A stretch of DNA of 11,116 bases from assembly GCA_002373205.1 (NCBI GenBank), contig DFJV01000175.1, forward strand, positions 1-11,116. The letters are read 5' to 3'. Positions within the stretch are counted from its first letter, which is position 1. The number at the start of each line of letters is the position of its first letter. The stretch comes from Treponema sp. UBA3662. Lineage in GTDB: Bacteria > Spirochaetota > Spirochaetia > Treponematales > Treponemataceae. The notes beneath the pieces were generated by a model. The model saw nothing but the letters and a program-made list of their open reading frames with translations. It was not told the origin of the DNA and searched no databases. Position numbers and translations under genes: made by a program. Shown here in pieces: positions 6,173-11,116 of this stretch.

Positions 6173-6631
6173 ATGTTACTAACATATGGAAATATAAGAA
6201 AATCAAGAATCTTAAAGTATATGTATTGTGAAGACATAGATGACGATTTATATTTCAAGGAACTTGAAGAATACGAAAAAAGTATTCCTTATAAACAATT
6301 TTTATCAATCAGAGAATTTTTACATGATGCAAATATAGAAATAAAAAAGGATAAAGATGATATTTCAATTTATGCTTTTCCTAGAAACGAAACAAAGTGT
6401 TATAATATAATTTTCAAAAATGCAAAAATTGTGTCATTAAATTGTGTAAAAAGAAATGGCCATATTTCTCGAATAAACAGGGATTATAAACCTTTACAAT
6501 ATGGTTATGAAGAATTTTATGAAGATAATGAAAAAAACTATATTTCAATAATTGTATTTGGGAAAAAGATAAGAAAAGGAATTTATTATCCTTTCATTAC
6601 GATTGAATTTGAAAATATTGAAATAATATAA
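6173..6631 (+). CDS. Hypothetical protein, AT-rich, unrecognised
   Basis: I do not recognise this 152-residue protein. It begins MLLTYGNIRK, has no hydrophobic helix or signal peptide, and is rich in Lys, Glu, Ile and Tyr. Short, probably beta-rich stretches such as DDISIYAF and NYISIIVFGKK suggest a small soluble domain. The DNA is strikingly AT-rich: 28 G+C in the 120 bases 6241-6360. The ATG at 6173 is preferred, although it has only a weak AAG/AAGA upstream; ATG 6221 is the alternative. An in-frame ATG at 6098 lies inside the attC-like hairpin and is rejected. A GC-rich hairpin, CGCCC-CACAA-GGGCG, lies between the core site and the gene. The composition suggests a foreign origin, and it could be a second cassette whose own attC is lost. 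Confidence 0.6.
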   Translation: MLLTYGNIRKSRILKYMYCEDIDDDLYFKELEEYEKSIPYKQFLSIREFLHDANIEIKKDKDDISIYAFPRNETKCYNIIFKNAKIVSLNCVKRNGHISRINRDYKPLQYGYEEFYEDNEKNYISIIVFGKKIRKGIYYPFITIEFENIEII

Positions 6632-6678
6632 GGTATATTTCTTCTGCAAATCAAGCTTGCTGAAAATTGGAGACAAAA

Positions 6679-7131
6679 TTGAAAAGAATTTTTCCTAAGG
6701 AAAGGGTGATTTTAGGTTTGCTTGGGATAGCCGCCTTATTGTTCTTTTTGTTTACTATCTTTAATTCAGGATTTTCTTTGGATGCAGGTTCTGTTATGCT
6801 GCTCTTTCTTTTTGCCCTTGGACTTGTAATTTGCGTCAATCTAATTACGGCTCATACTGCATATAATTCAGAAAGGCTTCTTGTCTGGTCTTTCTTTTAT
6901 AGAAAGAAAATTTACTTTGATAAAATTACGCAAATCTGTAGGACTTGGCAAGGGTCTGGAAAAAGTCTTCGCTTAAAATGGTATGTTCTGTACATGGATA
7001 AAAATAAAGTGGCAAAGGCAAAGCTGTACCTTCCGGATGATTTTGATTCAGAAAGTGTGGAAAAATTAGCAGGCGCAATAAAAGCTGTAAATGATAAATT
7101 TGTTTTTTTACTTGGCACGGGAAGGGAATAA
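6679..7131 (+). CDS. Small membrane protein with two N-terminal helices and a possible bacterial PH-like domain
   Basis: A 150-residue protein. A basic start (KRIFPKERV) is followed by two hydrophobic helices (about 9-26 and 36-58), then a soluble C-terminal half of alternating beta-like segments: YNSERLLVWSFFYRKKIYFD, KITQICRTW, LRLKWYVLYMD, KAKLYLPDDF. An amphipathic helix, SVEKLAGAIKAVND, follows. This 'two TM plus beta-sandwich plus helix' plan resembles small bacterial PH-domain (bPH) membrane proteins; the assignment is by pattern only. TTG 6679 is preferred because GGAG (6669-6672) lies 6 bases upstream; an in-frame TTG at 6667 is the alternative. It lies 47 bp after the AT-rich hypothetical gene on the same strand and may be cotranscribed with it. 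It is the last gene of the accessory block. Confidence 0.62.
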   Translation: MKRIFPKERVILGLLGIAALLFFLFTIFNSGFSLDAGSVMLLFLFALGLVICVNLITAHTAYNSERLLVWSFFYRKKIYFDKITQICRTWQGSGKSLRLKWYVLYMDKNKVAKAKLYLPDDFDSESVEKLAGAIKAVNDKFVFLLGTGRE

Positions 7132-7181
7132 TGGATGATGGCACATTTTGTAAAAAAACTTGACCTTTTGACTTAGTAAGC

Positions 7182-7205
7182 AAGCATTGGTTGCTAGACT
7201 TATGC
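7182..7205. repeat. Core-like sequence at the right edge of the accessory block
   Basis: AAGCATTG (7182-7189) and TTATGC (7200-7205) repeat the elements AAGCATTG (5407-5414) and TTATGC (5415-5420) of the left edge, here separated by 10 extra bases. They lie in the 117-bp gap (7132-7248) between the last accessory gene and the 3' end of amrS, which holds no other feature I can see. This may be a degraded junction, but such short matches could be chance. Confidence 0.25.
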
Positions 7206-7248
7206 AATTGGCGGGGACGCTGAGGACTTTTTGCAAATGAGTGTGCTT

Positions 7249-8097
7249 CTACACATTCCCGGGGAAGACATAGTCCAATTTTTGCCTGGCAAGTTCTGCG
7301 AGGCTGTAGATTTTGCTTACCGGGGTTGGGGAGCAGTCCTGCATTTTGAACCGTGGGAAAAAGCGCGTTATGTGGAGGGGGATTTTTTTATTGCTGCGGG
7401 TTTCTACGGTGTGAATCCAGCTGCTTAGTTTTAGCATTTCTTCTTCGCCGTCGTTTTTGTTTGGGATAATTAGCGTGGTTAGTTCAACGTGGCAAGTTTC
7501 TGCTGCGCTTTCTATGAAGGCCTTTGTCATTTCCAGGTTGCCGCCTGCAAAGTCAGTGTAGAATTCATTTGAAAAAGATTTTAGGTCTATGTTCATTGCG
7601 TCTATAAAGCAGGATATTTCTTTAAGGACTTTTAGCGATGCAGTTCCGTTTGTAACAAGTACGTTTTCCAGTCCTGCCTGCTTGGAGAGCTTTGCGGTGT
7701 CCCTTACGAATTCATAGCCAACAAGCGGCTCGTTGTAGGTAAATGCCAATCCTATGTTGCCGCTGCTTTTTAATTTTATTGCTTTGCCTACAATTTCTTC
7801 CGGGGAAAATTGTTCTGCATATTTTTCGTGCTCAAGGATTTTTTCTGACCAAGAGATGTCGCTGTTCTGGCAGAAGGGGCAGCGGAGGTTGCATCCGTAA
7901 GAGCCAAGCGAAAGTATCCTTGTTCCCGGTCTGAACATTTTTAGCGGCTTTTTTTCTATGGGGTCAAGGGCGGCAGCGGTTATTCTTCCGTAATTGGAAG
8001 CTTCTATTTTTCCCTTCCTGCATGTCCTTGCTCCGCAGAAGCCTTTCTTTCCTTCCTCTATTTTGCATTTCCTAAAGCACACTTCGCAAACCGGCAT
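7249..8097 (-). CDS. amrS: AmmeMemoRadiSam system radical SAM enzyme, short C-terminus
   Basis: A 282-residue protein related to pyruvate formate-lyase-activating enzymes. An N-terminal Cys cluster (C4, C7, C11, C21, ending GFCGAR) precedes GSYGCNLRCPFCQN with the 4Fe-4S/SAM motif CxxxCxxC (C69, C73, C76). Further family motifs are FTYNEPLVGYEF, LVTNGT, NIDLKSFSNEFYTDFAGG, and a terminal LDYVFPGNV. The family-specific N-terminus and the adjacent amrBA gene identify the AmmeMemoRadiSam system; its substrate is not established. The start at 8097 follows AAAGGGGG (spacer about 5), 31 bp after the amrBA stop, so it is the second operon gene. Many family members continue past GNV with a Cys-containing tail of some 40-60 residues, but here TAG follows directly. 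This may be a natural short form or a truncation, since the accessory block lies next to it. Confidence 0.9.
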   Translation of the reverse strand: MPVCEVCFRKCKIEEGKKGFCGARTCRKGKIEASNYGRITAAALDPIEKKPLKMFRPGTRILSLGSYGCNLRCPFCQNSDISWSEKILEHEKYAEQFSPEEIVGKAIKLKSSGNIGLAFTYNEPLVGYEFVRDTAKLSKQAGLENVLVTNGTASLKVLKEISCFIDAMNIDLKSFSNEFYTDFAGGNLEMTKAFIESAAETCHVELTTLIIPNKNDGEEEMLKLSSWIHTVETRSNKKIPLHITRFFPRFKMQDCSPTPVSKIYSLAELARQKLDYVFPGNV

Positions 8098-8128
8098 GGC
8101 AACCCCCTTTAAATGCTTTTAATTGCTT

Positions 8129-9514
8129 TTAGTAATGGCGCACTACTTGGAAGCGGAAGAGTTCAAGGCTGCTCTTTGGGGGGATGCCTCCCTTTCTCAT
8201 TGCTATGGAAATTTGGTCTTCCACAGTGTCCACTCCGTCTAGGTCTGGAAGAAGGAGTCCACGCCTAAATCCGCTTTGTACGATTACGCCGTATTTTTTT
8301 ACGTCAAGCTGGTCCTTGCTTTCTATTTTTTCCGGCTGGCCAAGAACGTCCACGCTTATGTCCAGCCACTTGAGTTCATCTTCCTGAACAGGTTCAAAGC
8401 GGGGGTCCTGAGAAACAGCGCTTACTGCATTGCAGATTATTTCTTCTGCAAGATTTTTTCGGGTGGGCAGTATTGTTCCTATGCAGCCACGGAGTGCCCC
8501 AAATTTGTGGATGGAAACAAAGGCCCCGGAGCTTGAGCTAAGCATGTCTTGTGGAATCCATTCCGGCACTTCCATGGTCTTTTTGTTTTTTACGTAGTAT
8601 TCAGCGGAAGCCCTTGCAAGCTTTACGTAAGAATCTGACTTGTCTTTTTTTTCTTGAATGGACTTTGCTTCTGCATCCAACTGCTGGCTTAGGAAATGCC
8701 TTGATTCATCTTTGCTTACGGGAAGAAAGGAGCATATTCCGTAGCCAACACCGGTTACGTCTTCGTGGGAGTATTGCCTTGCATCCACTTTTGTTCCGTC
8801 AAGGGCACCTGCCATTATAACAAAAGACTTGTGTCCGCATTCGGCTGCCTTGTCCCTAAAGCTTTCGTCAAAGTCAAAGAGTTTTCCAAACTGTGCCTTT
8901 GAGCAGACTTCCATTATCCTTTTGTCGTATTCAGGGCCTTCTTCTGCAAAGCCGTAGGGGCCGTAGCTCTGAAGCTTGTGGGACAAGTCTCCGCTTGCAA
9001 CATAGACTGTTCTGCGGTCAAGTTCTTCCACTGCATTTTTTATTATGGTGCCAAACTCGTAGTGCTTTAAAAGATCCATTCCAGAAAGACCTGTGCGCAC
9101 AAGCTTAAAGTCTTTGTATTTCTTTTGGATAAAGTAGAGGGGAACCATTGTGCCGTGGTCAAGTTCCGCCTTCTTTTGGCCAAGGCATCCTGCAGGAAAA
9201 TTTTTGGAGCTGCATTTGTCTTCTATAAGTTCAACAAGCTCTGTGTCGTAGTCCACGTCAAATTCTACTTGGGGTGCATTGAACTGGGCAAATGAACCGT
9301 GGGCATTCTTTCCGGGAGAAATGTGGAAGTAGTCAGAATAGGATATGCTGTGAGGGCTAGAGATGATTATGGTCTCCGGCTTTAGCGCGGCAATTTCTTC
9401 TGCAACCTTTTCGTAGGCACGGATTGTTTTTTCTACCTGACTTTCGCTTCCCCTTCCAACTTCTGGAACTATCATGGGCGGATGCGGCACCATAAAAGCG
9501 GCTATGACTGGCAT
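8129..9514 (-). CDS. amrBA: AmmeMemoRadiSam fusion protein: MEMO1-like (AmrB) plus AMMECR1-like (AmrA)
   Basis: A 461-residue protein of two fused domains. Residues 1-265 are a MEMO1/LigB-type extradiol-dioxygenase-like fold, with VPHPPMIVPEVG (H11), SSPHSI (H55), ELDHGTMVPL (H120), SGDLSH (H179) and ECGHKSF (H228). The His positions of the metal-site family pattern are present. A charged linker (about 270-295) leads to the AMMECR1 domain (about 296-461), which has FGALRGCIGT, DPRFEPV, ISVDVL, and KYGVIVQSG followed by LLLPDLDGVDTVEDQ. In other genomes these are separate or fused genes next to a radical SAM gene, as here. The function in bacteria is unsettled, and a cytosolic redox or metal role is only inferred. 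ATG 9514 has AAGGGGG 5 bases upstream. A promoter lies 30 bp further up. Confidence 0.95.
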   Translation of the reverse strand: MPVIAAFMVPHPPMIVPEVGRGSESQVEKTIRAYEKVAEEIAALKPETIIISSPHSISYSDYFHISPGKNAHGSFAQFNAPQVEFDVDYDTELVELIEDKCSSKNFPAGCLGQKKAELDHGTMVPLYFIQKKYKDFKLVRTGLSGMDLLKHYEFGTIIKNAVEELDRRTVYVASGDLSHKLQSYGPYGFAEEGPEYDKRIMEVCSKAQFGKLFDFDESFRDKAAECGHKSFVIMAGALDGTKVDARQYSHEDVTGVGYGICSFLPVSKDESRHFLSQQLDAEAKSIQEKKDKSDSYVKLARASAEYYVKNKKTMEVPEWIPQDMLSSSSGAFVSIHKFGALRGCIGTILPTRKNLAEEIICNAVSAVSQDPRFEPVQEDELKWLDISVDVLGQPEKIESKDQLDVKKYGVIVQSGFRRGLLLPDLDGVDTVEDQISIAMRKGGIPPKSSLELFRFQVVRHY

Positions 9515-9543
9515 TTTTACCCCCTTGAACTGCTTTACTTTTT

Positions 9544-9571
9544 ATTATGGGGCATAGGGGCTATTTGTCAA
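9544..9571 (-). promoter_or_regulatory. Probable promoter of the amrBA-amrS operon
   Basis: On the minus strand, -35 is a perfect TTGACA (9566-9571) and -10 is CATAAT (9544-9549, 5 of 6), with a 16-bp spacer. The start site would fall near 9537, about 23 bases before the amrBA ATG. The ribosome-binding site AAGGGGG lies inside that short leader. Confidence 0.65.
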
Positions 9572-9576
9572 GCCTG

Positions 9577-9733
9577 TTCATGGAAATCAGTTTTGGGCTT
9601 CACTACCAGCAAAATCTGTCTGAAAATCCATGGTGCGGCGGTAATAGGACTTTAGCTCCCTTCGGTCGCTCCGCGCAAATGGATTTTCAGCCATATTTTG
9701 CTTCCCGTTACGCCCAAACCTGATTTTCATGAA
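9577..9733. repeat. 157-bp imperfect palindrome with 55-bp arms
   Basis: The left arm (9577-9631) and right arm (9679-9733) are reverse complements at 45 of 55 positions with no gaps. They include a perfect 12-bp block, CTGAAAATCCAT (9620-9631) with ATGGATTTTCAG (9679-9690). Two further strong blocks are AGCAAAAT/ATTTTGCT and an outer TTCATG(G/A)AAATCAG stretch. Most mismatches fall at arm positions 23-31 and 40-43. The 47-base GC-rich loop region continues the helix partly (TGCG with CGCA) and holds a small hairpin. It fills the gap between the hydrolase stop (8 bp away) and the amrBA promoter. It may be a non-autonomous mobile or REP-type element that also ends the hydrolase transcript; it has no U-tract. 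Confidence 0.85.
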
Positions 9734-9740
9734 GCTTATC

Positions 9741-10886
9741 TTAGTCTTTAAAGCCAAGTGCTGCGGAAAGCCCCGAACTTTCTATGTTGGAGACCGAGAC
9801 TTTGAAGAGTAGCTGCAAAACCTTTCCGACTGTGTTTCTTGTCTGGGGGCTTAACCTGCTGTATGACTTGAACATGGTCTTTGCGGACGAAAATATGTTG
9901 CTGCTAAGTTCAGAGTTGGTTCTTGCCTTTGTTGAATTTAGCACGCTGAATATTGCCTCAATGAAAACTTCCCTTTCTTCCGTAGGAATTTCCTGAATCC
10001 ACTGGTTTACGGTAGACGCTATGAATTTGCTTTGCTCCGTGGTGTCTTCTTTTCTTACGAAGTTTAGTGCCTGGGTGTGCCAGCTGAATGGGTCGTGCTG
10101 GTAAAGGCCCTCGTTGTCGCTTTCTACGGTGGTGTAGACCGAGTCGTGGCAGAAGAGCATTCCTATTATAGAAAGCTGTGGAAAGTAAGAGCGGATTTTT
10201 TCCCTTATGCCAAGATATTCCTCCGTCCTAAAAAAGCCTTCGCTAAAGCCCGGACCGTCGTTGTTGTAGACGGTGAAAAGCCTGTTCTGGATTTTTTTGC
10301 CGGCATTTACGGCTGCGTAGATTGCAAGGTTTCCCCCTTTGGAATGTCCTGCAATGCTTATCCTTCCTGCAAAGAAAGACGCGGCTTTTTCCAGGTACTC
10401 AAGGGCATCCTTTTGGGCAGGCACTGTTTCCTTGTAGCCCAGGTTAAAGTCTTCCTTCCAGCCTACGATTGTGTCGTCGGTTCCCCGGTAAACTATGCAG
10501 ACAGACGGGTTCTTTTTTCCGGCCTTTCTTATGCGGAATGTTGCAGCTGCAAACTGCTCTTCTTTTTGCAGGTCTATCTTGTTAACAAAACCGCTTGCCT
10601 CTATCCTTCCGAAGCGGTTTGAATTTGCCGCTTTTATAAAGAGGTCAAATGTTTCCCTGTTGATTAGGGCTCCAGTGTCACTGCGGTCTTCCACATCCGG
10701 TGCTGCAGAAAAGCTTTGGGCAATCTGCCTTAGCGTAACTCCCTTTTTGCAAAATTCAGATGGGATTAGCCCTTCAAAGTTAAGGTAGGTTATTTGGCAG
10801 AGTATTACCGCGTCTATTTCGTTGAATGGGGATGCCGTAAAATCTATGTCTCCCCTCCAGTCGATGTAGTCTATTATGTTTGCCAA
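9741..10886 (-). CDS. DUF2974 / Mbeg1-like alpha/beta-hydrolase (lipase-like)
   Basis: A 381-residue protein with no signal peptide or clear membrane helix. It opens ANIIDYIDWRGDIDF and INEID-like FNEIDAVILCQITYLNFEGL, the typical start of this family. A lipase-3-like core follows: CIVYRGTDDTIVGWKEDF (130-147) and the nucleophile elbow SIAGHSKGGNLAIYAA (177-192), with G-H-S-K-G placing the nucleophile at S182. YNNDGPGF (207-214) is a candidate acid region, and the SVYTTVE and DPFSWH segments are candidate histidine regions. Related proteins are called Mbeg1-like or DUF2974; an esterase or lipase role is inferred and the substrate is unknown. The start is TTG 10886, fixed by a perfect AGGAGG 5 bases upstream. 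The frame stays open to 11087, but that extension is GC-rich, low-complexity and unlike the family. Confidence 0.87.
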   Translation of the reverse strand: MANIIDYIDWRGDIDFTASPFNEIDAVILCQITYLNFEGLIPSEFCKKGVTLRQIAQSFSAAPDVEDRSDTGALINRETFDLFIKAANSNRFGRIEASGFVNKIDLQKEEQFAAATFRIRKAGKKNPSVCIVYRGTDDTIVGWKEDFNLGYKETVPAQKDALEYLEKAASFFAGRISIAGHSKGGNLAIYAAVNAGKKIQNRLFTVYNNDGPGFSEGFFRTEEYLGIREKIRSYFPQLSIIGMLFCHDSVYTTVESDNEGLYQHDPFSWHTQALNFVRKEDTTEQSKFIASTVNQWIQEIPTEEREVFIEAIFSVLNSTKARTNSELSSNIFSSAKTMFKSYSRLSPQTRNTVGKVLQLLFKVSVSNIESSGLSAALGFKD

Positions 10887-10891
10887 GTTAG

Positions 10892-10897
10892 CCTCCT
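10892..10897 (-). promoter_or_regulatory. Ribosome-binding site AGGAGG fixing the TTG start
   Basis: A perfect AGGAGG on the minus strand ends 5 bases before TTG 10886. No other start in this frame has comparable spacing, and the family-like sequence begins exactly there. Confidence 0.85.
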
Positions 10898-10914
10898 TTT
10901 GCAGCAAAAAAAAG

Positions 10915-11025
10915 CGCGGCAGGCACTGGAGGGGCGGCGGGGCTTGTCCCCGGCGTTGCAACGCAATGGAGGGGGTAGGGGCCCCCAGCTTTCGCAACGA
11001 AGTTTCAAGCGAACCCCGCAAGCGC
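10915..11025. repeat. GC-rich, palindrome-rich leader upstream of the hydrolase gene
   Basis: A non-coding segment much richer in G+C than its surroundings. It contains the hairpin CGGGG-CTTGT-CCCCG (10938-10952), the palindromes CGTTGCAACG (10954-10963) and GGGGCCCC (10978-10985), and two copies of TGGAGGGG 40 bp apart (10927-10934 and 10967-10974). No promoter for the hydrolase gene is obvious in 10887-11116, so the promoter may lie outside the window. The segment may be a dispersed intergenic element. Confidence 0.4.
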
Positions 11026-11116
11026 CACATACAGGACCTAAGCGGTAAGCATAAAAAGCTCCGCTGGCAAATGCAGCTGCCGCACAAAAATCATTTATTT
11101 GCCACAAAAACCATTT

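Noticed and set aside
5890..6258. Minus-strand 122-residue ORF overlapping the attC-like site
   Set aside because: It overlaps two plus-strand genes and the hairpin, has no ribosome-binding site and no family likeness; it is a shadow frame.
10077..10622. Plus-strand 181-residue ORF antisense to the hydrolase gene
   Set aside because: It lies fully inside the hydrolase gene, which carries clear family motifs; its Cys/Val-rich composition is typical of an antisense shadow.
10887..11087. N-terminal extension of the hydrolase frame to an ATG at 11087
   Set aside because: The added 67 residues are Cys/Arg/Pro-rich low-complexity reading of a GC-rich repeat region. The TTG at 10886 has a perfect AGGAGG at 5 bases and begins exactly where family-like sequence begins.

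Overview
The window looks like chromosomal DNA from a spirochaete of the genus Treponema, or a close relative. The lepA product, the flagellin-modification-type DUF115/Maf protein, the PpiD-like foldase and the fused MEMO1-AMMECR1 protein beside its radical SAM partner fit that group, and the DNA is of moderate G+C. This assignment rests on recognising families, not on a search.

Layout, left to right. The 3' part of lepA (+) ends at 1425 and converges on a minus-strand pair: a DUF115/Maf-type glycosyltransferase gene and, 10 bp upstream of it, a ppiD-like membrane foldase gene. The convergent gap (1426-1635) holds three tandem 23-bp REP-like repeats and a nested inverted repeat. The ppiD promoter and a tRNA promoter diverge from an A/T-rich region at about 4940-5134, where both have near-consensus boxes with 17-bp spacers. 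tRNA-Asp(GTC) and tRNA-Pro(CGG) follow, each with its own intrinsic terminator.

After the tRNAs comes an accessory block (about 5412-7205) of three small plus-strand genes, more AT-rich than their surroundings and inserted before a minus-strand operon. The first is a zinc-ribbon/DUF2628 membrane protein. It is bounded on the left by TTGTTATGC and on the right by a 63-bp hairpin that starts GCATAACAA, ends TTGTTATGC and contains an inner stem with one bulged base. This is the architecture of an integron attC site, so the gene looks like a 716-bp gene cassette (5415-6130). The second gene is very AT-rich and unrecognised. The third encodes a two-helix membrane protein with a possible PH-like domain. 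No integrase is visible.

The right part is a minus-strand operon, amrBA (MEMO1-AMMECR1 fusion) then amrS (radical SAM). It forms the AmmeMemoRadiSam system, whose biochemical role in bacteria is unsettled. AmrS stops early compared with longer family members, next to the accessory block. Upstream of the operon promoter lies a 157-bp imperfect palindrome with 55-bp arms, and then a DUF2974/Mbeg1-like alpha/beta-hydrolase gene that starts at TTG behind a perfect AGGAGG. A GC-rich, repeat-containing leader fills the right end.
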